Assembly (NCBI RefSeq): GCF_009372235.1
Contig: NZ_SULL01000015.1
Span: forward strand, 62,001 to 126,000
From: Dickeya oryzae
GTDB lineage: Bacteria > Pseudomonadota > Gammaproteobacteria > Enterobacterales > Enterobacteriaceae
Reading direction: 5' to 3'
Length of the DNA: 64,000 nt
Position numbers and translations under genes: made by a program. Positions 8,565 through 20,100 of this stretch are shown one piece after another. The notes beneath the pieces were generated by a model that saw nothing but the letters and a program-made list of their open reading frames with translations, did no database searches and was not told the origin of the DNA. Every line of letters begins with the position of its first letter. Position 1 is the first letter of the stretch.

Positions 8565-10700
8565 ATGCGCACAATACTCATCATATTGGCTGTATTGTTT
8601 GCCTGTCTAATTGTCGTGGGGGGGATCATTGGCTATCTCATGTATCGTCGTCTTCTATTCGCCAAACGTTTGCCGGTTACACCATCGGGACATCGCCAGC
8701 TGACAGCGTCGGAACGTATTGCCGTCGAACGCTATCTGGCTATGGCCCGTATAGACAGTCCGGTTTCTGCGTCTGTTCCGGCCACCTTGACCCGTCTGCT
8801 ACCGGGCAATCGGGTGTATCCCATAACCCATAGCATTACCCGCTATGGGCTGAGTACTGACGCGCCCAACAAATGGCGCTATTACATCGATACTCAGGAA
8901 ATCCACCTGCCCGCACGCTGGGAACAATACATTACTCAGAACAATGAAATCGAACTGATCAAAACCCGTTCGATCCCTCTGGTGATTTCGTTGAATGGCC
9001 ATTCATTGACGGAAGTGGTTACCGAAATGGATTCGTTCGCCGGTTCAGACATCCCTGGCGAACAGGCATACATTCGCCCGGAAAGCCATGAACACACCGA
9101 ACTGGTCGCTATCCGCAAGGAAACGCCGGAAGAACATGCCGTACACCGTTCACGCGGTCTGCGTGAAACCGGAGTGCTGAGTCTGGCATTTCTGCTGCTG
9201 GTGTTTAGCCTGACCAGCCCGCTGACGATGCTGCCCTGGCTGGCCGGTGCCGCTTGCCTGCTGTCTGCCTGGGGATGCTGGCAACTGTTTCGACCTCCAT
9301 CGCAAAAAGAGTTGCGCGAAGTGCATTGTCTGCACGGCACACCACAGTGCATGGGGTTATTCAGCGACACCACACAAAGCCAGATCAGCAATGTCTCGCT
9401 TGGCAATATCGACCTTCTCTATCCCCTTCACTGGCAACCTTATATTGGTTACGACCTCGGCAAAAAAACCGATGTGGATATTTATCTGACCCGTCAGGTC
9501 GTGCGCCAGGGCAACTATCTGTCCTTACATAACGAAGTCAAATTCTTCCCGCTACAGCAATGGGGCAAAAACGCCATACTGGCTGCCGGTACCCTGCTCA
9601 GCCTTATCCTACTGTTGACCTCGGTACCGCTTGATCTCCCCTTAAAGCTCAGCCTGGCCTGGGTTCAGGGTGCCAGCAGCATCAAAGTAAACCAGGTTGA
9701 AGAGCTGGAGCGCATGCCGCTGCACATTGGCGATAAACTACAGGTTCGCGGCAGCGGGATGTGTTACATGCCGCCGATTAGTCTCAACCCAACAGCATCC
9801 AAAGCCTCACCTTTCGCCCCGTTTGATTGCGCCGCCATTTACTGGAATAAAGCGGCACCGCTGCCATTACCTGAATCAGATACCATCGAGAAAACCGCCG
9901 CCTTACAAAAAACGGTGAACGAACAGTTGCACCCTGCTGCCAGCGACAATCAGGTCAGCTCCCAGTTGGCAGATGCTATTCAGAAATCCGGCATGATTCT
10001 GTTAAATAACTTCTCCGATATCGTGCTGAAAACCGATGCCTTATGTGAGAAAGAAGAAGATTGTATCCGGCTCAAAAATGCGCTGATCAATTTGGGTAAT
10101 GCCAAAAACTGGGATCTGTTGGTTAAACGAGCACGCTCCGGGGCGCTAAAAGGCATGAGCGTGGTATTACGTCCGGTCAGTGCTGAATCACTGGATGGAT
10201 TGGTGAAAAACGCTACCGACGAGTTCTACAGCCGCGAAATCATTACCGCCTCCAATTCACTGAATAGCCCGCCACCGGGCGGTTTTCTGATTCGCAGTGA
10301 CGAAGGCCGGCAATTCGTTAATCATCAGGCACCGGTCGCGCCGCTACGCGATCTCCCGCCGCAGGAGCAATGGCAGGAACTTGAACGCCTGTCCTCGCAG
10401 TTGCTGCATACGCCGTTTGAAGCCAGCGGCGTGATAACCCAGATCAGTATCGACGCCAATGGTACCCGCCATATTTCGCTGCATAGCGAACCTGATGCCG
10501 TTACCATGTGGCGCTCACTGGGTGCCTGCCTGTTGTTGCTGACCTTTAGCGTCATTCTGGTGCTGAATCTGGTGCTGCTGCTGGTCAAACGCCGCCGGAG
10601 CCAGCAGCGTATCGCCAATATTCAGCAGTACTATGCGCGCCATCTGGTGCCGGAAGCGCCGACCACCAGTACCTTGTACGGCAATGCGGTTCACTCCTAA
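8565..10700 (+). CDS. igaA: Intracellular growth attenuator IgaA (YrfF/UmoB)
   Basis: Inner-membrane protein that restrains the Rcs envelope-stress phosphorelay. The start at 8565 has a GGAG Shine-Dalgarno and gives 711 residues, the same length as E. coli YrfF. The frame extends 36 codons further upstream, but that stretch reads as non-coding. Architecture: an N-terminal membrane helix (about residues 2-22), a cytoplasmic domain, a helical hairpin in the membrane (about 200-240), a second cytoplasmic domain, a helix near 340-360, a large periplasmic domain with several Cys (CYMPP, FDCAAIYW, CEKEEDC) and a last membrane helix near residue 660. This topology is that described for IgaA. Confidence 0.95.
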   Translation: MRTILIILAVLFACLIVVGGIIGYLMYRRLLFAKRLPVTPSGHRQLTASERIAVERYLAMARIDSPVSASVPATLTRLLPGNRVYPITHSITRYGLSTDAPNKWRYYIDTQEIHLPARWEQYITQNNEIELIKTRSIPLVISLNGHSLTEVVTEMDSFAGSDIPGEQAYIRPESHEHTELVAIRKETPEEHAVHRSRGLRETGVLSLAFLLLVFSLTSPLTMLPWLAGAACLLSAWGCWQLFRPPSQKELREVHCLHGTPQCMGLFSDTTQSQISNVSLGNIDLLYPLHWQPYIGYDLGKKTDVDIYLTRQVVRQGNYLSLHNEVKFFPLQQWGKNAILAAGTLLSLILLLTSVPLDLPLKLSLAWVQGASSIKVNQVEELERMPLHIGDKLQVRGSGMCYMPPISLNPTASKASPFAPFDCAAIYWNKAAPLPLPESDTIEKTAALQKTVNEQLHPAASDNQVSSQLADAIQKSGMILLNNFSDIVLKTDALCEKEEDCIRLKNALINLGNAKNWDLLVKRARSGALKGMSVVLRPVSAESLDGLVKNATDEFYSREIITASNSLNSPPPGGFLIRSDEGRQFVNHQAPVAPLRDLPPQEQWQELERLSSQLLHTPFEASGVITQISIDANGTRHISLHSEPDAVTMWRSLGACLLLLTFSVILVLNLVLLLVKRRRSQQRIANIQQYYARHLVPEAPTTSTLYGNAVHS

Positions 10701-10766
10701 CCCTCCTCAATCGATACGTGCTATCAGCCGCGTTTAGCGGTTATGCTACGCGAATAATATCGACTA

Positions 10767-10795
10767 CCTTGTTTCCGGTTGAACCGGAAACAAGG
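10767..10795. promoter_or_regulatory. Long perfect inverted repeat between igaA and yrfG
   Basis: Arms CCTTGTTTCCGGTT and AACCGGAAACAAGG, 14 bp each, are separated by one base. It sits 66 bases after igaA and ends 18 bases before the yrfG start codon, with no T-run. It could be an mRNA processing or stability hairpin, a protein-binding palindrome or a weak terminator; the sequence alone does not decide. Confidence 0.6.
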
Positions 10796-10813
10796 CATTG
10801 TCCTGGAGTATGT

Positions 10814-11518
10814 ATGAATCCCGAACTGAACTGGAATGAGATCGATACCGTCCTGCTGGATATGGACGGTACGCTGCTCGACCTTGCGTTCGATAGTTAT
10901 TTCTGGCTGCAATTGGTACCGGAATCCCTGAGTCGTCAGCGTGATATCAGCCTGGATCAGGCACAGCAGTTGATCGCGGTGGAATACCAGGCGGTACGTC
11001 ATACCCTGAACTGGTACTGCTTCGATTACTGGAGTGAACGGCTGGGGCTGGATATTTACCAGATGACCAGTGACATCGGTTACCGCGCCCGCTTGCGGGA
11101 TGACACCACGCCATTTTTGCACGCACTGCGTAAAAGCGGTCGCCGGTCGGTTTTGCTGACCAACGCCCACCCGCATAGCCTGTCAGTCAAGGTGGCCCAT
11201 ACCGGGCTGGATAGACACCTTGATTTATTGCTTTCCACCCATACTTATGGGTATCCCAAGGAAGATCAGCGATTATGGCAGGCGGTGCAGGAAGACATCG
11301 GGTTTAACCCGGAACGAACCCTGTTTGTGGATGACAGCGAGCCAATACTGGATGCCGCCAGAACCTTCGGTATCCGCTACTGTCTGGGTGTCCGCAATCC
11401 TGACTCGACCAGCCAGCAGGAAAACCGCTTCCGGCAACACCCATCGATGAACGACTATCTGGCCTTTCTGTCGGACATTCATCAGTCGATTCGCGTCGGC
11501 AATCAGGAGTGTTCATGA
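10814..11518 (+). CDS. yrfG: GMP/IMP nucleotidase YrfG
   Basis: HAD-superfamily phosphatase (234 residues) that dephosphorylates purine mononucleotides, mainly GMP and IMP in E. coli. The HAD motif I DMDGTLLDL is near residue 16, followed by the cap domain, LLTNAHPHS (motif II) and LFVDDSEPILDAA (motif IV). The start at 10814 follows a GGAG box; an upstream frame start at 10718 lies across the inverted repeat and is unlikely. The TGA stop overlaps the hslR start codon as ATGA, so the two are translationally coupled. Confidence 0.93.
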   Translation: MNPELNWNEIDTVLLDMDGTLLDLAFDSYFWLQLVPESLSRQRDISLDQAQQLIAVEYQAVRHTLNWYCFDYWSERLGLDIYQMTSDIGYRARLRDDTTPFLHALRKSGRRSVLLTNAHPHSLSVKVAHTGLDRHLDLLLSTHTYGYPKEDQRLWQAVQEDIGFNPERTLFVDDSEPILDAARTFGIRYCLGVRNPDSTSQQENRFRQHPSMNDYLAFLSDIHQSIRVGNQECS

Positions 11519-11928
11519 GTAAAGACTATCAACACGATGACAACAACGCCGTCCGGTTAGATAAGTGGCTATGGGCTGCGCGTTTTTACAAAACCCGAGC
11601 CATGGCGCGTGAGATGATAGACGGCGGCAAAGTGCACTATAACGGCCAGCGCAGTAAACCGGGCAAACTGGTGGAATTAGATGCCGAAATTACGCTGCGC
11701 CAGGGCAACGATACGCGCACGGTGATGGTTCGCGCCATCAGCGATCAGCGCCGCCCGGCTGCACAAGCGCAGGCGTTATATGAAGAAACGCCGCAGAGCA
11801 TTGAAAAACGCGAAAAACTGGCCCAAGCCAGAAAGCTGAATGCCCTGTCGATGCCGCATCCGGACCGGCGACCGGATAAAAAAGAGCGTCGGGATTTAAT
11901 CAAATTCAAATATAGTGACGCGGAATAA
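11515..11928 (+). CDS. hslR: Ribosome-associated heat shock protein Hsp15
   Basis: RNA-binding protein (137 residues) that recognises stalled 50S subunits still carrying nascent chain. The S4 RNA-binding domain spans about residues 12-70 ([16 protein letters not shown], then [14 protein letters not shown]), followed by a basic, helical C-terminal tail ([11 protein letters not shown]). The ATG at 11515 overlaps the yrfG stop and follows AGGAGT. The start codon upstream at 11509 would sit too close to that Shine-Dalgarno. It forms the heat-shock unit yrfG-hslR-hslO. Confidence 0.95.
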   Translation: MSKDYQHDDNNAVRLDKWLWAARFYKTRAMAREMIDGGKVHYNGQRSKPGKLVELDAEITLRQGNDTRTVMVRAISDQRRPAAQAQALYEETPQSIEKREKLAQARKLNALSMPHPDRRPDKKERRDLIKFKYSDAE

Positions 11929-11953
11929 GCCGTCGTCACCACGAGAGAACATT

Positions 11954-12826
11954 ATGGCCAATCATGACCAATTGCATCGTTACCTGTTCGAGAATCACGC
12001 TGTTCGCGGCGAACTGGTCACGGTAAGCGACACTTTCCAGCACATGCTGGCAAATCACGACTACCCGGTGCCGGTAAAAAACCTGCTGGGCGAGATGCTG
12101 GTAGCGACCAGCCTGTTGACCGCAACGCTGAAATTCAGCGGCGATATCACGGTTCAGTTACAGGGCGACGGCCCACTGAAACTGGCGGTAATTAACGGCA
12201 ACCATCAGCAGCAAATGCGTGGCGTAGCGCGTTTGCAGGGCGACATTGCCGCCGACAGTTCACTGCGCGACATGGTCGGCAACGGTTATGTGGTGATAAC
12301 CATAACCCCGACGGAAGGGGAACGCTATCAGGGCGTAGTGGGGCTGGATGGCGACGACGTGGCCGCCTGTCTGGAAAATTACTTCCAGCAATCCGAGCAG
12401 TTACCGACGCGCCTGTTCATTCGCACCGGTGAGCATGATGGTCGCCAGTGCGCTGCCGGTATGCTGCTACAGGTGCTACCCGCACAGCACGGTAACCGCG
12501 AGGACTTTGACCATCTCACACAGTTAACCGCCACGGTGAAAGCGGAAGAACTGTTTGGTCTGCCGGCCAACGATGTGTTGTATCGTTTATACCATCAGGA
12601 AAACGTCACGCTGTATGAGCCACAGCCGGTCGAGTTCCAATGCCACTGTTCACGGGAACGTTGTGCTGACGCGCTGATGACGCTGCCAGCGGATGAGGTT
12701 AGCGATATTCTGGCGCAAGACGGGCAAATCGATATGCACTGCGACTATTGTGGCAGCCATTATCTGTTTAATGCTCAGGACATCGATAACATTCGCCAGT
12801 CCAGCGCCACCCCAACCTTACATTAA
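11954..12826 (+). CDS. hslO: Redox-regulated chaperone Hsp33
   Basis: Cytosolic holdase chaperone (290 residues) activated by oxidation. The zinc-binding redox switch at the C-terminus is intact: FQCHC (CxC) and, some 30 residues on, HCDYC (CxxC). The N-terminal domain with [13 protein letters not shown] is typical. The ATG at 11954 follows a GAGAGAAC stretch and lies 25 bases after hslR. An in-frame start at 11915 would overlap hslR and add 13 unconserved residues. A hairpin terminator follows at 12875. Confidence 0.96.
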   Translation: MANHDQLHRYLFENHAVRGELVTVSDTFQHMLANHDYPVPVKNLLGEMLVATSLLTATLKFSGDITVQLQGDGPLKLAVINGNHQQQMRGVARLQGDIAADSSLRDMVGNGYVVITITPTEGERYQGVVGLDGDDVAACLENYFQQSEQLPTRLFIRTGEHDGRQCAAGMLLQVLPAQHGNREDFDHLTQLTATVKAEELFGLPANDVLYRLYHQENVTLYEPQPVEFQCHCSRERCADALMTLPADEVSDILAQDGQIDMHCDYCGSHYLFNAQDIDNIRQSSATPTLH

Positions 12827-12874
12827 TCACGCTAATTATTTGCGCGCCATCTCACGGCGTGTCAATCCATTCAT

Positions 12875-12907
12875 AGATAGCCCGCTTGCGGGCTATCTGT
12901 GCTTTTC
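12875..12907 (+). terminator. Terminator of hslO
   Basis: An 11-bp perfect stem (AGATAGCCCGC / GCGGGCTATCT) with a two-base centre is followed by GTGCTTTTC. It stands 48 bases after the hslO stop. Confidence 0.75.
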
Positions 12908-13142
12908 AGATTCATCAGTAGATAAACAGGTCAGTACATAAGAGATCAGTACATAAACAGGCCGCTGGTGTTTTTATCACACCATTCTGCTTACATACCA
13001 ACCATTCGCTTACTTTTCATTCACATGAATAAGCAAAGTTATTAATGAATTTATTTAATTTTTTGATTGGTATCGCGGTTAAAATAAGCTCAGCTTCTAG
13101 ACTTACTATGTAGTACAACTATAACGATCTAGGAGTAGCAAC
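12908..13142. other. pckA upstream region
   Basis: The remainder of the 316-base gap before pckA. It holds the tandem repeat at 12915-12961 and an AT-rich stretch (about 13010-13085) likely to contain the pckA promoter. The AGGAG Shine-Dalgarno of pckA is at about 13131. I see no clear CRP or Cra site. Confidence 0.5.
12915..12961. repeat. 15-16 bp tandem repeat, hslO-pckA
   Basis: Three consecutive units, TCAGTAGATAAACAGG (12915-12930), TCAGTACATAAGAGA (12931-12945) and TCAGTACATAAACAGG (12946-12961), lie just downstream of the hslO terminator. Confidence 0.8.
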
Positions 13143-14762
13143 ATGCAGATGAAAGGCATTACGCCAGAGGCACTGACGGCTTATGGTATTCATGATGTCC
13201 ACGAAATTATCTACAACCCAAGCTACGATTTACTGTTTACTGAAGAGACATCCCCTACCCTGCAAGGCTATGAGCGCGGTATCGAAACCCAACTGGGGGC
13301 CGTTGCTGTGGATACTGGCATTTTCACTGGCCGTTCGCCGAAGGATAAGTACATCGTCCGCGATGATGTGACCCGTAATACCGTCTGGTGGTCAGATCAA
13401 GGCAAAGGCAAAAACGACAACCATCCGCTTAGCCAGGAAACCTGGCAGCACCTGAAACAGCTGGTCACCAACCAGTTGTCAGGCAAACGCGTGTTTGTCG
13501 TTGATGCTTTCTGTGGTGCTAATGCCGATACTCGCCTGAAGGTCCGTTTTGTCACCGAGGTGGCCTGGCAGGCTCACTTCGTGAAAAACATGTTTATTCG
13601 CCCCAGCGAGGAAGAGTTGCAGGGTTTCGAGCCTGATTTCATCGTGATGAACGGTGCAAAATGCACGAACCCACAGTGGCAGGAACAGGGGCTGAACTCA
13701 GAGAACTTCGTGGCATTCAACCTGACGGAGCGCATCCAGCTCATCGGCGGTACCTGGTACGGTGGAGAGATGAAGAAAGGGTTGTTCTCCATCATGAACT
13801 ACCTGCTGCCACTCAAAGGCATCGCCTCCATGCATTGCTCGGCCAACGTTGGCGAGAAAGGCGATGTCGCGGTGTTCTTCGGCTTGTCCGGTACCGGCAA
13901 AACCACACTGTCCACCGACCCGAAACGCCAGTTGATCGGCGATGACGAGCACGGCTGGGATGATGACGGCGTGTTCAACTTCGAGGGCGGTTGCTATGCG
14001 AAAACCATCAACCTCTCCGCCGAAGCCGAACCGGACATTTACCACGCTATCCGGCGCGATGCGCTGCTGGAAAACGTGACGGTGCTGGCTGATGGCAGCG
14101 TTGATTTCAGCGACGGTTCTAAAACCGAAAACACCCGCGTGTCTTACCCTATCTATCACATCGATAATATCGTGAAGCCGGTGTCCAAAGCCGGGCACGC
14201 CACCAAGGTGATATTCCTGACGGCGGATGCTTTCGGCGTGCTGCCGCCGGTCTCCCGCCTGACAGCGGACCAGACCCAGTACCACTTCCTGTCCGGTTTT
14301 ACCGCCAAACTGGCGGGAACCGAGCGCGGCGTCACCGAACCGACCCCCACCTTCTCCGCCTGCTTTGGCGCAGCGTTCCTGACGCTGCACCCGACGCAGT
14401 ACGCTGAAGTTCTGGTGAAACGCATGCAGGCAGCAGGTGCAAAAGCCTATCTGGTCAACACCGGCTGGAACGGCACCGGCAAGCGTATCTCTATTAAGGA
14501 CACACGCGGCATTATCGACGCGATCCTCAATGGCAGCATCGATGACGCCGAAACCCAGACGTTGCCGATCTTCGATCTGGCGATCCCGACGGCTCTGCCG
14601 GGTGTCGATCCGGCGATTCTGGATCCTCGCGACACCTACGCTTCTGTCGAACAGTGGGAAGAGAAAGCGCACGATCTGGCGCAGCGTTTTATCACCAACT
14701 TCGATAAATACACCGACACCCCAGCCGGTGCGGCACTGGTATCCGCTGGGCCGAAACGCTAA
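13143..14762 (+). CDS. pckA: Phosphoenolpyruvate carboxykinase (ATP)
   Basis: Converts oxaloacetate and ATP to phosphoenolpyruvate, CO2 and ADP, the entry to gluconeogenesis from TCA-cycle carbon. The 539 residues match the family's usual length (about 540). Motifs in order: [10 protein letters not shown] (substrate-binding Arg), the kinase-1a P-loop [11 protein letters not shown], the kinase-2/metal site [19 protein letters not shown], and [11 protein letters not shown]. The start follows AGGAG at about 8 bases. It is monocistronic, with a terminator shared with the convergent envZ. Confidence 0.98.
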   Translation: MQMKGITPEALTAYGIHDVHEIIYNPSYDLLFTEETSPTLQGYERGIETQLGAVAVDTGIFTGRSPKDKYIVRDDVTRNTVWWSDQGKGKNDNHPLSQETWQHLKQLVTNQLSGKRVFVVDAFCGANADTRLKVRFVTEVAWQAHFVKNMFIRPSEEELQGFEPDFIVMNGAKCTNPQWQEQGLNSENFVAFNLTERIQLIGGTWYGGEMKKGLFSIMNYLLPLKGIASMHCSANVGEKGDVAVFFGLSGTGKTTLSTDPKRQLIGDDEHGWDDDGVFNFEGGCYAKTINLSAEAEPDIYHAIRRDALLENVTVLADGSVDFSDGSKTENTRVSYPIYHIDNIVKPVSKAGHATKVIFLTADAFGVLPPVSRLTADQTQYHFLSGFTAKLAGTERGVTEPTPTFSACFGAAFLTLHPTQYAEVLVKRMQAAGAKAYLVNTGWNGTGKRISIKDTRGIIDAILNGSIDDAETQTLPIFDLAIPTALPGVDPAILDPRDTYASVEQWEEKAHDLAQRFITNFDKYTDTPAGAALVSAGPKR

Positions 14763-14822
14763 CCAAACAACCGCCGCCGCTCACCCGGCGGCGTTGTCCC
14801 GACAGCAGTTTTCTCGACAGCA

Positions 14823-14848
14823 AAAAGGCGCAGATAACCGCGCCTTTT
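14823..14848. terminator. Bidirectional terminator pckA/envZ
   Basis: AAAAGGCGC pairs with GCGCCTTTT around an AGATAACC loop. A- and T-runs flank the stem, and the genes on both sides converge on it. Confidence 0.85.
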
Positions 14849-14896
14849 CTTTGCTATTTTGACCACTTTCACCGATTTCACCTCGGTGGGTCGACA

Positions 14897-17025
<2,129 letters not shown>

Positions 17026-17294
17026 CTCTCTTCTCCAAAGACATGATAGCCGCCAGCGCTTGGTTCCATCACGAAACACAATCTAGTATTGTTCAGAAAC
17101 CCGCAACGAACTGATAGCCGTTTCTGGTATACATTCTAGGCAAAATTGTTACAAAGGATATAAAAATACGTTGTAATCAAGCCGTTCCCGCCATAATTCA
17201 CCGTAAGCCACGCACAAATGACGATTTATCCGCTATGTTATCCCACAGTCGTCGATTATAACGATTTTATGATCTTCACATTTTAGAAAAGCGT

Positions 17295-17777
17295 ATGAAA
17301 ACCGATCTGATCACTCGCGAAGGCTATGAAGCCCTGCATCAGGAACTGAACTATCTGTGGAAAGAGCGTCGCCCGGAAATCACAGAGAAGGTGGCCTGGG
17401 CGGCCAGTTTGGGCGATCGCAGCGAAAACGCCGATTACCTCTACAACAAACGCCTGCTGCGTGAAATAGACCGCCGGGTACGTTATTTGCGCAAACGCCT
17501 GCAGGTGGTGCGGGTGGTAGATTACTCCCCCCAGCAGGACGGTAAGGTCTTTTTTGGTGCCTGGGTCGAGGTGGAAAACGAAGAAGGTGAGGTGAAACGC
17601 TTTCGTATCGTCGGGCCAGATGAAATCTATGGTCGTAAGGATTACATCTCGATTGACGCGCCAATGGCCCGCGCCTTGCTGAAAAAAGCGGTGGACGAAG
17701 AAGCCGTGGTCACGACACCCGCTGGTCCCAGGGTCTGGTACGTCAATAAAATTGACTATCAGCACCCGATTGACTGA
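17295..17777 (+). CDS. greB: Transcription elongation factor GreB
   Basis: Rescues backtracked RNA polymerase by stimulating transcript cleavage through the secondary channel. The 160 residues comprise an N-terminal coiled coil with the acidic tip (AWAASLGDRSENADYLYNKR, containing the D/E residues that reach the active site) and the C-terminal FKBP-like domain (FGAWVEVENEEGE, IVGPDE). It is divergent from ompR across about 270 bases, as in E. coli. In E. coli tex follows directly; here two extra genes intervene. Confidence 0.97.
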   Translation: MKTDLITREGYEALHQELNYLWKERRPEITEKVAWAASLGDRSENADYLYNKRLLREIDRRVRYLRKRLQVVRVVDYSPQQDGKVFFGAWVEVENEEGEVKRFRIVGPDEIYGRKDYISIDAPMARALLKKAVDEEAVVTTPAGPRVWYVNKIDYQHPID

Positions 17778-17917
17778 TGGTGAAACAGGCAACACCGAAC
17801 ACAACGGCAGACCCCGATCTGCCGCTCATACTTTCTTTCATCTTCCTGACATGTTCCTGAGATTTTTCTGCAATAACTCCGTATCATTCCCGCACTAATA
17901 ACATCCCAAGAATAAAA

Positions 17918-19951
17918 ATGGATAACTACCAACAGCATGCCCGCACCCTGTTGAAAACCCTGTGGTGCCAGATTCTATTATTGAGCCTGTTGTTGTCCGG
18001 CGCCCGTCTGACCATGTTTGCCGTGTTTGCCGACACTCAGCAATTACACTATTACGACGCAGCCGTGAGGCTAATGTGGCTAACCGGGCTACGTTACGAT
18101 TTACGTGCAGTGTCCATCCTGCTGGCGCCACTGCTGGTCATCGGCCTGGTGATGAGCCTGCATCGCACCGGCTGGCGCTGGGTGCAACGTATCACACCTT
18201 GGTATCTGGGGGGATGCGCGTTTCTGGTCAGCACTATCGCCACCATCAACTATTTTTATTACCAGACCTACCATACCTACATCGATATTTTCGCTTTCGG
18301 GCTCATTGACGATGGCCCGCTCGCTGTCATGACCACCATCTGGCAGGACTATCCGGTTGTCAGATCACTACTGCTGGTGGTGCTGTTTGTTTGGCTGAGC
18401 AACCGACTGGGCAGGAAAGTTCTCTTTCCACAGACTCAACAGACACTGTTTTCACAAACAAGGTGGTCAACACGTCGGCCACGTTTGCTACCCAACCCGG
18501 TGTTTGTGGTGTACCTGCTGATTAGCCTGCTGGTGTTTTTCACCATGATCCGCGGCAGCCTGAGCACCTTCCCGTTGCGGCGTAACGATTCACAAATATC
18601 CACCGTCACTATCCTCAATAAGCTGGTACCTAATGGTTTAATGGCATCGGCCTGGGCAATGGGCGACAGGGATGACGATATCCACTTCGAGCCGGTAACA
18701 CGCACAGCGGGAGAGCAGTTGCGAACCCAAAGTGGGTTGGCCACATTGGAAAGCCGTACACCGGCTAGCACCTGGCTGGCACAGCATCGTCCCAACGTGG
18801 TGGTGGCGCTGATGGAAAGCATGGGGAGTAATATGCTGGTATATGACCACCTGCCAGATAACGACATGCTGGGCGCACTGCGGCCTCATTTCGCGTCGGA
18901 TTTCGTTTTCCGTCGCTTCGTATCAGAAGGCAATGGTACGGCACCGTCGTTCGCTGCCCTGTTTTTCCAAAGCCCTATCCAGAACCTCAGCCATTCATCC
19001 GCACAATATAAATCGCTGGATGACACTCCTTATGCCACGTACAAAAAAGCGGGCTACAAAGTGATATTCATCACGTCAGGAAGCCGTATGTGGCGTAACT
19101 TAGGCAACTATTTGCCACGACTTGGTGTGGATGAGATTTACGACCAAAGCTCCCTGATGGAACGCTACCCCGAATCACGCGCTATGCTGACCGACTGGGG
19201 CGTACCGGATGAGTTTGCGTTTCGCCTGGCGCAACGTTTGCTGAAAGAAGCGCACCAGCCGCTCTTCATCAGTATTCTGACCGTCACCAACCATCCTCCT
19301 TATAAGGTTCCTGCCAGCTATCGCCCACAACCGGTGCATGCCGGGCCGGAAATGATGGCGCATGCCGAAGTAAGTCAGCAGGAACAAGAATCCATCGCGG
19401 CCACCTACCAGTACGCCACCAACGCGCTGGGAGAATTTATCGCTGCGGTAAAATCCTCCCCGGTGGGAGAATCCACCCTGATTGCAGCAACCGGCGACCA
19501 CCAGATGCGCCGTTTGAAGGCACAGTATCCGCATGAGCAATTCCTGGATCGGGCTGTCCCTTTTTATCTGTACGTGCCAAAAACCATTCTGGCGAACACC
19601 GCCTGGCGTTTTGACCCATCACGCCCCGGTTCGCACAAGGATATATTCCCAACGCTCTACACTTACAGCCTCGCCGATACCCCCTATTACGCACTCGGCG
19701 GGCGCAATATGCTGGCGGAACAGGACGATACCTCGCGTGCGTTTGGCTACAATCAGGCTTTGTGGATCGACGAACAAGGCGTGACTCCTGTCGGTAGTAC
19801 CGGACGTTATTCCTGGGATGCCGCCAACCCGATGCTCACCCAGACAACCGCTCACCCCCTCAGCACCGAGCAGCAACAACGAATCGCGGCTTTCCCTGCC
19901 TTGCTACATTGGCAGATTAACGCCCGCGAGCAGGGCTTCACCGAGAAGTGA
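17918..19951 (+). CDS. LTA synthase-family sulfatase-fold phosphoglycerol/phosphoethanolamine transferase
   Basis: Inner-membrane alkaline-phosphatase-superfamily enzyme (677 residues) of the LtaS/MdoB type. About five membrane helices occupy residues 10-225. The catalytic sulfatase-fold domain lies outside the membrane: VVVALMESMGSN (first metal site), EGNGTAPSF with the predicted nucleophile Thr at about residue 341, TNHPPY and AATGDHQ (metal-binding Asp/His). Such enzymes move phosphoglycerol or phosphoethanolamine from a phospholipid head group to a periplasmic glycan or lipid; the acceptor cannot be read from sequence. It lies between greB and an OlsF-like gene, an insertion relative to E. 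coli. It could be an MdoB-like enzyme for osmoregulated periplasmic glucans. Confidence 0.82.
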   Translation: MDNYQQHARTLLKTLWCQILLLSLLLSGARLTMFAVFADTQQLHYYDAAVRLMWLTGLRYDLRAVSILLAPLLVIGLVMSLHRTGWRWVQRITPWYLGGCAFLVSTIATINYFYYQTYHTYIDIFAFGLIDDGPLAVMTTIWQDYPVVRSLLLVVLFVWLSNRLGRKVLFPQTQQTLFSQTRWSTRRPRLLPNPVFVVYLLISLLVFFTMIRGSLSTFPLRRNDSQISTVTILNKLVPNGLMASAWAMGDRDDDIHFEPVTRTAGEQLRTQSGLATLESRTPASTWLAQHRPNVVVALMESMGSNMLVYDHLPDNDMLGALRPHFASDFVFRRFVSEGNGTAPSFAALFFQSPIQNLSHSSAQYKSLDDTPYATYKKAGYKVIFITSGSRMWRNLGNYLPRLGVDEIYDQSSLMERYPESRAMLTDWGVPDEFAFRLAQRLLKEAHQPLFISILTVTNHPPYKVPASYRPQPVHAGPEMMAHAEVSQQEQESIAATYQYATNALGEFIAAVKSSPVGESTLIAATGDHQMRRLKAQYPHEQFLDRAVPFYLYVPKTILANTAWRFDPSRPGSHKDIFPTLYTYSLADTPYYALGGRNMLAEQDDTSRAFGYNQALWIDEQGVTPVGSTGRYSWDAANPMLTQTTAHPLSTEQQQRIAAFPALLHWQINAREQGFTEK

Positions 19952-20100
19952 CCACTTACGATGCCTGCAGCCGCAGGCATCGTTACGCTCACTTGCTTTT
20001 GCTTTACCTCAATTACATTAAGAAAAATTTATTCTAAGGCTGAAATAAAGATGTCATTTCCCTCCCTTACCGTGACAACGGTGATTACGGAGGCCAATCT

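Noticed and set aside
10767-10795. Reading the igaA-yrfG palindrome as an intrinsic terminator
   Set aside because: No T-run follows it in either direction, so it is listed as a structured element only.
13698-14672. Open frame of 324 codons opposite pckA
   Set aside because: Antisense to a strongly conserved gene; long antisense frames are expected in such GC-rich coding DNA.
17918-19951. Arylsulfatase proper
   Set aside because: There is no Cys/Ser-x-Pro-x-Arg sulfatase signature; the nucleophile region GNGTAPSF and the membrane domain fit LtaS/MdoB enzymes.
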